Assembly: GCF_014655715.1 (NCBI RefSeq)
Contig: NZ_BNBM01000007.1
Location: forward strand, 1 to 64,000
Length of the DNA: 64,000 nucleotides
Origin: Streptomyces lanatus
GTDB lineage: Bacteria; Actinomycetota; Actinomycetes; Streptomycetales; Streptomycetaceae
Direction: 5' to 3'
A program made the translations under genes and the position numbers. Within the stretch, counting starts at the first letter, position 1; the number at the start of each line of letters is the position of its first letter. Below the pieces are notes generated by a model. That model saw only the letters and a program-made list of their open reading frames with translations, was not told the origin of the DNA and did no database searches. Below, in pieces: positions 24,702 through 33,186 of this stretch.

Positions 24702-26093
24702 GTGACCACCAGGCTGTGGTTCGTCGTCGGCCTGATTCTGCTCGCCATCAACCTGCGCGCGGCGATCACCGGGATGCCGCCGCTCATCGGGGACGTACAA
24801 GAGGCACTCGCGCTGAACGGCGCCCAGGTCGGCGTGCTCGCGACGTTACCCGTGCTGTGCCTGGGCGGCTTCGCCTGGCTCGCACCCCGTCTGGCCCGTC
24901 GGTTCGGCACCCAGGCCGCCGTATGCGTCGCCGTCGTGGCCGTGGCCCTCGGCACCGCCGTGCGCGCGGTGCCGTGGCCGGCGGCGCTCTTCGCCGGAAC
25001 GGTGCTCGCCGGCGCCGGGATCGCGGTCGGGAACGTGCTGATGCCCGCCGTCATCAAGGACCACTTCGGCGGGCGGATCGGCCTGTTCACCGGCCTCGCC
25101 ATGACCCTGATGGCCGTCTCGGGCGCGGTCGCCGCCGCGGTCGCGGTACCGCTGAGCACCGTCACCGGCCGCGAGTTCGCGCTCGCGGTGTGGGCGCTGC
25201 CCGCCGTGCTGGCCGCGGCGGTGTGGGGACTGCTGGCCGCACCGGGAGCGGACGGCAGGCACCGCGGGACGCCGCCCGCGGCGAAGGAGCCGGCGGGTGG
25301 CGGATCGCTGCTGCGCTGCCCGCTCGCCTGGTGGGTGTCGGCGTTCCTCGGACTGGTGTCGCTGATGTTCTACGTGCTGGTGGCGTGGCTGCCCGAGATC
25401 ATGCGCGCGCACGGCCGCACCCCGGGCCAGGCCGGTCTGATGATGTCGGTGATGCTGACCATCGGCATCCCGCCCGCCTTCCTCGTCCCCTTGGCCGCCG
25501 CCCGGATGCGCGGCCAACGGCTCCTGGTGCTGGCCGTGATCGCGGCGAAGTCGCTCTCCCTGGCCGGGCTGCTGCTGGCTCCCGAGCTCGGCTGGGTGTG
25601 GGTGTGCCTGCTGGGCGCGGCGACGGGAAGCGCCTTCCCGTTGGCCATCACCCTCCTCGGACTGCGCACGGACGGCCCCCGGACCGCCGCCGACCTCTCG
25701 GGCATGGCCCAGACCACCGGCTATCTCCTGGCCGGCCTGGGCCCGCTGGCCATGGGAATGCTGCACGACGCCACCGACGGCTGGCGGATGCCCCTCACCG
25801 TCCTGCTCGCCCTGCTGGTGCCAGAGACCATCGCGGGGCTCGTGGCCGCCCGCCCCGGCCACGTCCGGGCGCGGGTCAGGCGTAGGCGCATTCGTCGTAC
25901 GGCTCGCCCAGATCCCAAGCCTGATGCATCGCCTCCGCGAACGCCTCCGCGATCCTGTGCTCACCGCTCGCGTTCGGGTGGGTGCCGTCGTAGGTGTCGA
26001 GATGGATGTCGTACGACGGTGGCGGCGACGCCAGCAGCAGTGGCGAGCGGGGCTCGTCCAGGTCGGCGACCGTCTTCGCGAGCAGCTCGTTGA
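24702..26093 (+). CDS. MFS transporter, CynX/NimT-like, with suspicious 3' end
   Basis: The first about 395 residues form twelve membrane segments in the pattern of the CynX/NimT (cyanate/nitroimidazole transporter) MFS group, with the LWFVVGLILLAINLRAAITGMPPLIGDVQ start and PRLARRFGTQ between helices 2 and 3. GTG 24702 follows GGGGGAAC. The last about 70 residues are Arg/Pro/Ser-rich and unlike a transporter, and overlap 218 bp of the convergent SGNH hydrolase gene. A stop in another frame at 25883-25885 would end the protein near its natural length if one indel were present. The true C-terminus is therefore uncertain. Confidence 0.8.
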   Translation: MTTRLWFVVGLILLAINLRAAITGMPPLIGDVQEALALNGAQVGVLATLPVLCLGGFAWLAPRLARRFGTQAAVCVAVVAVALGTAVRAVPWPAALFAGTVLAGAGIAVGNVLMPAVIKDHFGGRIGLFTGLAMTLMAVSGAVAAAVAVPLSTVTGREFALAVWALPAVLAAAVWGLLAAPGADGRHRGTPPAAKEPAGGGSLLRCPLAWWVSAFLGLVSLMFYVLVAWLPEIMRAHGRTPGQAGLMMSVMLTIGIPPAFLVPLAAARMRGQRLLVLAVIAAKSLSLAGLLLAPELGWVWVCLLGAATGSAFPLAITLLGLRTDGPRTAADLSGMAQTTGYLLAGLGPLAMGMLHDATDGWRMPLTVLLALLVPETIAGLVAARPGHVRARVRRRRIRRTARPDPKPDASPPRTPPRSCAHRSRSGGCRRRCRDGCRTTVAATPAAVASGARPGRRPSSRAAR

Positions 26094-26562
26094 AGCGGGC
26101 GACCTCGGCGGCGAAGGGGGCGTCCGACTCGGCGCGCACGTTGGGGATGACGGGCAGGACGACCATCCGGACGCGCGGGTTCGCGGTCCGGGCCTCGGCG
26201 ACGAACTCCCGTGCGTTGTCCGCCGTCTGCTCGGCGTCCGTGTAGAAGCCCAGGTCGATCAGGCCCAGCGACACCAGCAGCACATCCGCCCGGCACGACC
26301 GCACCGCCTCGCCGATCAGCGGCGCCATGTGCAGCCAGCCCTCGCCCCAGCCGGCCAGATGCGCACGGGGGAAGCCCGGGTCGGCGTACTCGTACGACGT
26401 GGCCGTGTCGGTGGCCTTGTCGTACAGCGCCTCGCGCGGGCCGACGAGGGCGAAGGGGCCGCCGTACGTCTCGCGCAGGTGCTGCCACAGGCGGTAGCGC
26501 CATGTGTGTTCGCCGGCGCTGCCGATGGTCTGGGAGTCGCCGACGGGCATGAACCTGAGCAT
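25876..26562 (-). CDS. SGNH/GDSL-family hydrolase
   Basis: The 228-residue protein has block I GDSQT with the nucleophile Ser (residue 9), an oxyanion-region Gly (AGWGEGWLH), and block V DGTHPNASG with the catalytic Asp/His pair near residue 195. Block III, usually GxND, reads GLID, so the oxyanion Asn is replaced. There is no signal peptide, so it is probably a cytoplasmic esterase/lipase-like enzyme. The 3' end overlaps the convergent MFS frame. A perfect palindrome (26583-26596) lies just upstream of its start. Confidence 0.88.
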   Translation of the reverse strand: MLRFMPVGDSQTIGSAGEHTWRYRLWQHLRETYGGPFALVGPREALYDKATDTATSYEYADPGFPRAHLAGWGEGWLHMAPLIGEAVRSCRADVLLVSLGLIDLGFYTDAEQTADNAREFVAEARTANPRVRMVVLPVIPNVRAESDAPFAAEVARFNELLAKTVADLDEPRSPLLLASPPPSYDIHLDTYDGTHPNASGEHRIAEAFAEAMHQAWDLGEPYDECAYA

Positions 26563-26582
26563 CCGCTCATGATGGACGATCT

Positions 26583-26596
26583 CTACCGATCGGTAG
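26583..26596. promoter_or_regulatory. perfect 14-bp palindrome, candidate TetR-type operator
   Basis: CTACCGATCGGTAG lies 20 bp upstream of the SGNH start and 70 bp upstream of the divergent propeller-protein start, so a bound repressor could affect both. Confidence 0.5.
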
Positions 26597-26666
26597 GACC
26601 GGCCGGGGTGTGAAGCGCACCACGCCCGCCCGCCCGAACGGTCGGGGCGGATGGCAGGCTTGGGCC

Positions 26667-27650
26667 ATGCGCCGACCGCTCGCTGTACTCGCCGGGATCC
26701 TGCTCATGGGCATGTCCGCCCTGCCCGCCTCCGCCGCCGACGACGGCGACGAGGGCTTCACGATCAAGGACCCGCGCATCACGGAGTCCAGCGGCCTCGC
26801 CGCCTCCCGCCAGCACCCCGGCATCTACTGGACGCACAACGACCAGGACGAGGCGGGCGCCAACCTCTACGCCGTGGACAGCAGGACCGGCGAGACGGTC
26901 GCGACGATCACCCTGACCGGCGTGGGCACGCCGCGCGACGTAGAGGCGATTTCGATGGGCCCGAACAACGAACTCTGGGTCGGCGACATCGGCGACAACG
27001 ACGGAGTGCAGTGGCCGTACGTCTGGCTCTACCGCCTCCCCGAGCCCAAGACCCTCAAGGACCAGAAGATCCGGGCCACGCAGTACGTGGTCAAGTACTC
27101 CGACGGCACCCGCGACGCCGAGTCGATGATCGTCCACCCCAAGACCGGCCGGGTCTACATCATCGACAAGCAGGAGGAGGGCGGCCACCTGTACGAGGGC
27201 CCGGCCGAGCTCTCCTCCTCGTCTGCGAACGTCTTCAAGCCGACGGTCCCGGTCGACCTGTGGGCCACCGACGCGGCGTTCTCCCCCGACGGCAAGACCC
27301 TCGCCGTCCGCGGCTACCTGGGCGGCATCGCCTACGACTGGAACGGCGGCAAGCTCAAACGCCTGGAGCGCATCAGCGTCCCCCTCGGCACCCAGGGCGA
27401 GTCCGCCACCTACACCCCCGACGGCACCAAGCTCCTGCTCGGCAGCGAGGGCGCGAACAGCGCGGTGGTCGCCAAGGACGCCCCCGGCGGCGCCGCCTCC
27501 TCCTCCGACTCCTCGTCCGGCAACGGCAGTTCCTCCGCCTCGGACGACGGCTCCGGCCTTCCCGAGGGCGAGCTCAAGGTCGGTGCGGTCGCGGTGGTCG
27601 TGGTGTGTGTGTTGCTGTTCGGGGTGGGGCGGTTGCGGCGGCGGGGGTGA
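26667..27650 (+). CDS. surface-anchored beta-propeller protein
   Basis: ATG 26667 starts a signal peptide (MRRPLAVLAGILLMGMSALPASAA). The 327-residue protein continues as a WD40/TolB-like propeller with repeated motifs: SGLAASRQHPGIYWTHND, ELWVGDIGDND, RDAESMIVHPKTGRVYIIDK and DAAFSPDGKTLAVRGY. A Ser/Gly-rich linker (about residues 283-305) leads to one membrane helix and an RLRRRG tail, the topology of a cell-surface protein facing outward. No sortase motif is present. No catalytic residue is recognised. It is divergent from the SGNH hydrolase gene. Confidence 0.85.
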   Translation: MRRPLAVLAGILLMGMSALPASAADDGDEGFTIKDPRITESSGLAASRQHPGIYWTHNDQDEAGANLYAVDSRTGETVATITLTGVGTPRDVEAISMGPNNELWVGDIGDNDGVQWPYVWLYRLPEPKTLKDQKIRATQYVVKYSDGTRDAESMIVHPKTGRVYIIDKQEEGGHLYEGPAELSSSSANVFKPTVPVDLWATDAAFSPDGKTLAVRGYLGGIAYDWNGGKLKRLERISVPLGTQGESATYTPDGTKLLLGSEGANSAVVAKDAPGGAASSSDSSSGNGSSSASDDGSGLPEGELKVGAVAVVVVCVLLFGVGRLRRRG

Positions 27651-27899
27651 CCACTAGGGTGAACGGCCTCGGACAGCACCGGCCGGCCGGAGGCTGATCG
27701 CGGGGGAGGCAGTGACGGAAACCATTCAGGTCGCCCCGTCATCGGCACTGCGCGTGAACCCGGTTCCACGACGCGGCCTTTGACGCAATCCGTGGCCTGA
27801 GGGCATCGACAGCGGTGTGTACGTCGCCAGGGACCTGGTGTCCGGCGCGGTCGGCTATGTGCCGAAGATCCGGACACCTCCGCGCTCTGACGAAGCGCG
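27651..27899. other. 249-bp intergenic region with no recognised feature
   Basis: The region lies between the propeller-protein stop and the convergent TetR stop. A GGCCGGCC palindrome occurs near 27681. No ribosome site followed by a plausible frame, no hairpin of terminator strength and no homology to a known gene remnant was recognised. Confidence 0.4.
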
Positions 27900-28682
27900 C
27901 TACGACTGCTCCTCCGCGCGTCGCGCGACGATGACCTCCAGGCCGTCCAGGATCCGTTGCAACCCGTACTCGAAGTGGTCGAATTCGGGGCCCCAGGTGT
28001 TCTCGTCGAGGGAGGCGAGAAGGGGGTAGCGGCCGGAAAGCATGATCTTCTCCAGCATCGGGGCCTGGGCCGTCCAGAACTCCAGGTCCGTCAGCCCGGT
28101 GCGGCGCTCCGCCTCCCGCTGGTAGAGCTGGGTGCGCGCGGCGCCCACCACATAGCCGTCGATCATGATGATCGCGGAGACCAGCTCTACATCGGGCAGC
28201 CCCATCGGGCGGATCCGCGACAGCACCTTCTCCATGCCGTCCAGGGCGCTCGGGCCGAGGATCGGGCGGGACTGGTTGACCTGGAGCAGCCAGGGGTGGC
28301 GGCGGTAGAGATCGAGGGTCGCGCGGCCCATCGCCTCCAGCGCCGAACGCCAGCCGTCGTCGCCGAGGTCGGCCGGGTTCTCGGAGGGGCGCTGGACGCG
28401 GTCCAGCATCAGGTCGAGCAGCTCGGCCTTGCCGGGGAGATAGCGGTACAGCGACATGGTGCCGGTGCCCAGTTCGGCGGCGACCCGGCGCATGGAGACC
28501 GACTCCAGCCCTTCGGCGTCCGCGACCCGGACGGCCGCTTCCACGATCTGGTCCAGGGTGAGCGTCGGCTTGGGCCCGCGGCTCGGGCGTCGGCCGGTGT
28601 CCCACAGCAGCTCCAACGTGCGGACGATATCGCCGCTGCCGCTGGTCTCCGTACCGCTGGTGCCGCCCTTGCCGCTCGTCAT
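27900..28682 (-). CDS. TetR-family repressor of the divergent ABC exporter
   Basis: The 260-residue protein has a helix-turn-helix (TLDQIVEAAVRVADAEGLESVSMRRVAAELGTGTMSLYRYLPGKAELLDLM, about residues 42-92) preceded by a flexible Gly/Ser-rich tail. Its C-terminal half, with HPWLLQVNQSRPILGP and DGYVVGAARTQLYQ, is the TetR_C tetracycline-repressor-like ligand domain. It is divergent from a DrrAB-type exporter across 92 bp that contain two copies of a GTAC-N3-GTAC operator. It most likely represses the exporter and itself until a ligand, probably an antibiotic-like molecule, binds. Confidence 0.9.
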   Translation of the reverse strand: MTSGKGGTSGTETSGSGDIVRTLELLWDTGRRPSRGPKPTLTLDQIVEAAVRVADAEGLESVSMRRVAAELGTGTMSLYRYLPGKAELLDLMLDRVQRPSENPADLGDDGWRSALEAMGRATLDLYRRHPWLLQVNQSRPILGPSALDGMEKVLSRIRPMGLPDVELVSAIIMIDGYVVGAARTQLYQREAERRTGLTDLEFWTAQAPMLEKIMLSGRYPLLASLDENTWGPEFDHFEYGLQRILDGLEVIVARRAEEQS

Positions 28683-28713
28683 GCGTTTCAGCTTAAGTCC
28701 TCGCGAAAAAACT

Positions 28714-28749
28714 GGGTACGCCGTACTCGAAATCGGGTACGCTGTACTC
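28714..28749. promoter_or_regulatory. twin GTAC-N3-GTAC operators for the TetR repressor
   Basis: Two copies of GGGTACGCYGTACTC lie at 28714-28728 and 28735-28749. Their centres are 21 bp apart (two helical turns), so two dimers would bind the same DNA face. They fill the space between the tetR start (28682) and the ABC start (28775). Confidence 0.75.
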
Positions 28750-28774
28750 AGTTCACGAGAGGGGGACCCAACCC

Positions 28775-29758
28775 ATGGGTGAAGACGGATACGCGGTGCG
28801 GGCCGAGGGACTGGAGAAGCGCTACGGCGAGAAGCGCGCGCTCGACGGTTTCGACCTGGCCGTCCGCGAGGGCACGGTGCACGGCCTCCTGGGGCCGAAC
28901 GGCGCGGGCAAGACCACCGCCGTACGCATCCTGTCCACGCTGATCAGGCTGGACGGCGGCCGGGCGACGGTGGCGGGCCTGGACGTGGCCCGGCAGGGGC
29001 GCGAGGTGCGCGCCCGGATCGGACTCACCGGGCAGTACGCCGCGGTGGACGAGGTGCTCACCGGCCGGCAGAACCTGGAGATGTTCGGCCGGCTCTTCCA
29101 CCTCGGCGGCAGGCGGGCGAAGTTGCGCGCCATCGAGCTGCTGGAGCAGTTCGACCTGGCCGACGCCGCCGACAAGGGCGTGGGCAAGTACAGCGGTGGT
29201 ATGCGGCGCCGCCTCGACCTGGCCGCGTCGATGATCCTCGCCCCGGCCGTCCTCTTCCTCGACGAGCCGACGACGGGACTCGACCCGCGCAGCCGCGGCG
29301 AAGTCTGGGAATCGGTGAGGGAGTTGGTCGCGGGCGGCACGACCGTACTGCTGACCACGCAGTATCTGGAGGAGGCCGACAAGCTGGCCTCGCACATCAC
29401 CGTCATCGACCAGGGCCGGTCCATCGCCGACGACACCCCGGACGGACTGAAGAACCTCGTCGGCGGCGACCGTATCGAGGTCGTGGTCGCCGAGCGGTCC
29501 GACCTCCCGCAGGTGGCGAAGGTCGTGGCCCGGGTCTCGGACGGCGAACCCGAGACGGACGAGGGCGAGTCCCGGGTGCACGCGCCCGTCATCGACCGGG
29601 TGTCCGCCCTGACGGAGGTGGCCCGCACGCTCCAGGACGAGGGCGTCCAGGTCGAGGACATCGGGCTGCGCAGGCCCAGCCTCGACGACGTCTTCCTCCG
29701 GCTGACCGGACACCGCACCGAGAAGACCGAGTCCGCCGAGAAGGAGGCCGTCGCATGA
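28775..29758 (+). CDS. ABC transporter ATP-binding subunit, DrrA-like
   Basis: The 327-residue protein has all nucleotide-binding motifs: Walker A GPNGAGKTT, Q-loop GQYAAVDEVLTGR, signature YSGGMRRRLDLA, Walker B LFLDEPTTGLD and the His-loop region as TTQYLEEAD (Gln in place of the usual His, common in DrrA-type proteins). The C-terminal extension of about 80 residues matches the DrrA daunorubicin-resistance type. ATG 28775 follows GAGAGGGGGA. Its stop overlaps the permease start by 4 bp (ATGA), indicating translational coupling. It probably energises export of a hydrophobic compound. Confidence 0.93.
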   Translation: MGEDGYAVRAEGLEKRYGEKRALDGFDLAVREGTVHGLLGPNGAGKTTAVRILSTLIRLDGGRATVAGLDVARQGREVRARIGLTGQYAAVDEVLTGRQNLEMFGRLFHLGGRRAKLRAIELLEQFDLADAADKGVGKYSGGMRRRLDLAASMILAPAVLFLDEPTTGLDPRSRGEVWESVRELVAGGTTVLLTTQYLEEADKLASHITVIDQGRSIADDTPDGLKNLVGGDRIEVVVAERSDLPQVAKVVARVSDGEPETDEGESRVHAPVIDRVSALTEVARTLQDEGVQVEDIGLRRPSLDDVFLRLTGHRTEKTESAEKEAVA

Positions 29759-30582
29759 CCGCCGTAGACCTGACCGTCCCGGCCGAGCGCGGCCGCCTGT
29801 ACTGGGCCCTGGCCGACGTCTGGAACGTCGTCCGCCGAGGCCTGACCCACTACCAGCGCCAACCGGTCAACATCGCCTGGCAGCTGGGCTTCCCGATCCT
29901 CTCCGTCCTGCTCTACGGCTATGTCTTCGGCAGCGCCATGAAGGTCCCCGGCGGCGGGGACTACAAGGACTTCCTGATGCCGGGCATGTTCGTGATGACG
30001 ATGGCGTTCGGCTTCATCAACACCGCGACGCTCGTCGTCTACGACTCGACGAAGGGCGTCATCGACCGCTTCCGCTCGATGCCGATGGCGTCGTCCGCGG
30101 TCGTGGCCGGGCGTGGGATAACCGATCTGCTCGCCGCCTGCGCCGAGTTGGCGATCATGATGCTGACGGCGTTCGCGATGGGCTGGCGCCCCGACGGCGG
30201 GCTCGGCTTCCTCGGCGCCTTCGGACTCCTGCTGTGGCTGCGGTTCGCGCTGATCTGGATCGGGGTGTGGCTCGGCCTCCTTGTGCCCAACCCGGAGGCG
30301 GCGGGCGGTCTGTTCGCGGTCGCCTTCCCGCTCACGATGATCTCCAGCATCTTCGTCGCGCCCCAGCTGATGCCGGACTGGCTGGGCTGGGTGGCCGCCT
30401 GGAACCCGATCTCCTCCACGGCCGCGGCGGCCCGCGAGCTGTTCGGGGTGCCCGCCGGGGCCGTGGCCGGGGACTCCTGGGTGGAGCAGCACGCGATGCT
30501 GATGGCGCTCGTATGGCCGGTGATCCTGACGGTGATCTTCCTGCCGCTGGCGGTGCGGAGGTTCCAGAAGCTGAGCCGGTGA
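29755..30582 (+). CDS. ABC-2 type permease subunit, DrrB-like
   Basis: The 275-residue membrane protein has six helices and the ABC2 signature: an N-terminal cytosolic helix (DVWNVVRRGLTHYQRQPVNIAWQLGFPILSVLLYG), GVIDRFRSMPMASSAVVAGRGITDL and NPISSTAAAARELFG. It forms the membrane half of the exporter encoded with the ATPase before it. The ATGA overlap fixes its start. Together with the TetR gene it forms a three-gene self-regulated export module. Confidence 0.93.
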   Translation: MTAVDLTVPAERGRLYWALADVWNVVRRGLTHYQRQPVNIAWQLGFPILSVLLYGYVFGSAMKVPGGGDYKDFLMPGMFVMTMAFGFINTATLVVYDSTKGVIDRFRSMPMASSAVVAGRGITDLLAACAELAIMMLTAFAMGWRPDGGLGFLGAFGLLLWLRFALIWIGVWLGLLVPNPEAAGGLFAVAFPLTMISSIFVAPQLMPDWLGWVAAWNPISSTAAAARELFGVPAGAVAGDSWVEQHAMLMALVWPVILTVIFLPLAVRRFQKLSR

Positions 30583-30637
30583 CGCCGGATGGCTTGACGT
30601 GTCCAAGTGACCTGACTTCCATGGGAGGTGAGGGCGG

Positions 30638-30651
30638 TGGGAGCGCTCCCA
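30638..30651. promoter_or_regulatory. CebR-type operator upstream of the cellulase gene
   Basis: TGGGAGCGCTCCCA is an exact match to the 14-bp palindrome bound by the LacI-family repressor CebR in several Streptomyces species, where cello-oligosaccharides release the repressor. It lies 40 bp before the cellulase start codon. Confidence 0.9.
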
Positions 30652-30691
30652 CTCGGTTCCGGGCCCGCGCCTCCCGAGGAGGAAGCAGGAC

Positions 30692-32200
30692 ATGTTCCGC
30701 AGCTTGCGAAGAGGGTTGTGTGCGGTGGTGGCGGCGCTGCTGTTACCGCTGGGGGCCTCCGCCGCACAAGCGGCCGAAGCCGAAGCCGGCGCCGGGTACT
30801 GGCACACCAGTGGCCGGCAGATCCTGGACGAGGCCGGACAGCCGGTCCGTATCGCCGGGATCAACTGGTTCGGCTTCGAGACCGGCAACCATGTCGTCCA
30901 CGGCCTGTGGACCCGCGACTACAAGAGCATGCTCGACCAGATGCGTTCGCTGGGCTACAACACCCTCCGCCTCCCCTTCAGCGACGACATCCTCAAACCC
31001 GGCACCATGCCCGACAGCATCAACTTCGCCGACGGCAAGAACTCCGATCTGCAAGGGCTGACGTCCTTGCAGGTGCTGGACCGGATCGTGGCGTACGCGG
31101 GCCAGGCCGGGCTGAAGATCGTCCTCGACCGGCACCGGCCGGACGCGGGCGGCCAGTCGGCGCTCTGGTACACGGCGTCGGTACCGGAGTCCACCTGGAT
31201 CGCCAACCTCAAGTCGCTGGCGGCACGCTACGCGGGCGACCCGACCGTCATCGGCATCGACCTGCACAACGAGCCGCACGACCCCGCCTGTTGGGGCTGC
31301 GGCGACACGACCCGCGACTGGCGCCTGGCCGCCCAGCGGGCCGGGAACGCGGTTCTGTCCGTCAACCCCCAGCTGCTGATCATGGTCGAGGGCGTCCAGT
31401 CGTACGGCGGTGTGAGCGGCTGGTGGGGCGGCAATCTCATGGGCGTCGCCCAGTACCCGGTCCAGTTGGACGTCCCGGGCCGCCTGGTCTACTCGGCCCA
31501 CGACTACGCGACCAGCGTCGCCCAGCAGCCCTGGTTCACCGACCCGTCCTTCCCCGACAACATGCCCGGCGTCTGGGACCGCTACTGGGGCTACATCTTC
31601 AAGCAGAACATCGCCCCCGTCTGGATCGGCGAGTTCGGTACGACGCTCCAGTCGACGGTGGACCAGAAGTGGCTGTCGGCGCTGGTGACGTATCTGCGCT
31701 CGACGTCTGCGTACGGCGCGGACTCGTTCCACTGGACGTTCTGGTCCTGGAACCCCAACTCCGGTGACACCGGCGGCATCCTCAAGGACGACTGGACGAC
31801 GGTGGACACGGTGAAGGACGGCTACCTGTCCAGCATCAAGGCCCCGGGCTTCCCGGGCGGAGGCGGCGGCGACCCGGACCCCGACCCCGGCGAAGACCCG
31901 ACGACCTGCACCGCCACCTACACCGTCACCAGCGACTGGGGCGGCGGCTTCAACGCCGAGGTGAAGGTGACCAACACCGGCACCACCCCCCTCAACTCCT
32001 GGAAGACGACCTGGACCTGGCCCGGCCCCCAGCAGATCACCTCCATGTGGAACGCGTCCCACACCCAGACCGGCACGACAGTGACCGCGTCCAACGCCAC
32101 GCACAACGGGGCGGTCGGGGCGGGAGGTTCGGTGAGCTTTGGGTTCGGGGGTGCGCCTGGGGGTGGGGGTGTGCCTGCGGTGGCCTGTGCGGCGATGTGA
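30692..32200 (+). CDS. secreted GH5 endoglucanase with C-terminal CBM2
   Basis: The 502-residue precursor has a signal peptide ending AAQAAEA. The catalytic domain (about residues 35-390) is glycoside hydrolase family 5: GYNTLRLPFSDD, IVLDRHRPDAGGQSALWYT, the acid/base Glu194 (LHNEPHD) and the nucleophile Glu314 (WIGEFGT). A Gly/Asp/Pro linker leads to a family-2 carbohydrate-binding module (about 403-502) with its Cys pair (TTCTATY ... VACAAM) and the exposed Trp residues. The last 20 residues (GAPGGGG) deviate from the usual CBM2 end. The CebR box upstream and a terminator at 32206-32231 make this a self-contained cellobiose-inducible cellulase unit. Confidence 0.95.
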   Translation: MFRSLRRGLCAVVAALLLPLGASAAQAAEAEAGAGYWHTSGRQILDEAGQPVRIAGINWFGFETGNHVVHGLWTRDYKSMLDQMRSLGYNTLRLPFSDDILKPGTMPDSINFADGKNSDLQGLTSLQVLDRIVAYAGQAGLKIVLDRHRPDAGGQSALWYTASVPESTWIANLKSLAARYAGDPTVIGIDLHNEPHDPACWGCGDTTRDWRLAAQRAGNAVLSVNPQLLIMVEGVQSYGGVSGWWGGNLMGVAQYPVQLDVPGRLVYSAHDYATSVAQQPWFTDPSFPDNMPGVWDRYWGYIFKQNIAPVWIGEFGTTLQSTVDQKWLSALVTYLRSTSAYGADSFHWTFWSWNPNSGDTGGILKDDWTTVDTVKDGYLSSIKAPGFPGGGGGDPDPDPGEDPTTCTATYTVTSDWGGGFNAEVKVTNTGTTPLNSWKTTWTWPGPQQITSMWNASHTQTGTTVTASNATHNGAVGAGGSVSFGFGGAPGGGGVPAVACAAM

Positions 32201-32205
32201 AGGGG

Positions 32206-32231
32206 AGCGCCCGGTGGGTTCATCGGGCGCT
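32206..32231 (+). terminator. Rho-independent terminator of the cellulase gene
   Basis: AGCGCCCG (32206-32213) pairs with CGGGCGCT (32224-32231) across a 10-nt loop and is followed by TTCTC. Confidence 0.75.
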
Positions 32232-32329
32232 TTCTCATGGCATAGGCCAGCGGAATGTTCACTCGTACGGCTGAGCCTGCCTCGAACGCCTGCGCGTAAT
32301 GTGTTCGCCACCCGATTACGTTGCGCCAC

Positions 32330-33094
32330 ATGGTCAGTTCACCCCATGAAGCGCTGCATCGGATCTTCCGTGCGGACCCCGGACTTTTCGCCCGGCTTCT
32401 GCCGCGGGCGGGCATCGGCTTTCCCGAGCACACCGCGATCGAGCCCCTGGACACTGATCTCACCGAGATCAGACCACTCGAGCGCCGGGTGGACAGTCTG
32501 TTCCGGGTGCACGCGGCCGGCGAGGAAGGCGGCTTCCTGCTCGCCGTCGAGTCGCAGGGCAAGCCGGACCCGGACAAGCACAACAGCTGGACGTACTACT
32601 TGGCCCACATGTACGCCAAGTACCGGCTGCCGCCGTTCCTTAGGTGGTGTGCAAGGACAAGGCAACCGCGTCGTGGGCATCGGAACCGATCCGTATCGGC
32701 CGAGGCTTCCACACGAGCATGGTCGTCTTCCCGCTGGTCCTGGGACCTGGGGTCCTACCCGTGATCACCCAGCCGGAGGAAGCGGCCCAGGACCTGGGCG
32801 TCGCCGTCTTCTCCGCGCTGGCGCGCCGCCCGTGACTACTGGAGGCATCTGATGGCCACTTACTCCCCGAACTTTCCGGGCAGCAACACGATCGTCGAAG
32901 AGTCGTGGAACAAGGGGCGCGCCGAGAGCAAGGCCGAAGACATCCTGCGCATTCTCGGTGTACGCGGAATCGAGGTCTCCGACTCCGTCCGGGAGCGGGT
33001 CACGTCCTGCACGGACCTCGGCGTGTTGGGTACCTGGCTCGACCGGTCCCTGAGTGTGACGGACGCTGAGGGGTTGTTCGTCGGGGAGCAGTAG
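32330..33094 (+). pseudogene. decayed Rpn-like (PD-(D/E)XK nuclease/transposase-family) gene
   Basis: Three pieces of one protein can be read. The N-terminal part from ATG 32330 (MVSSPHEALHRIF ... LLAVESQGKPDPDKHNSWTYYLAHMYAKYRLPP) runs to about 32640. A middle part in another frame starts with VVCKDKATASWASEP and runs to a stop at 32835. The C-terminal part, back in the first frame from about 32831 (ARDYWRHLMATYS ... AEDILRILGVRGIEVSDSVRERV), runs to a stop at 33094. A frameshift near 32640-32646 and an internal deletion of perhaps 50 codons near 32825 explain this. The ExQ...K core and the repeated GRAE/KAE hinge are typical of the Streptomyces Rpn/YhgA-like family as I recall it. Confidence 0.7.
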
Positions 33095-33186
33095 GGCGTG
33101 AAGGGTGCGCGGCGCTCGGATGTGTCCAGTGCTGAGAGCGTCGTGCGCCCGCGATCGTGTGTACCGTACAGGCGTATCCTCGCCCC

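Noticed and set aside
27817..28029. 70-codon frame after the propeller gene
   Set aside because: Runs into the convergent tetR gene and has no ribosome site or family match.
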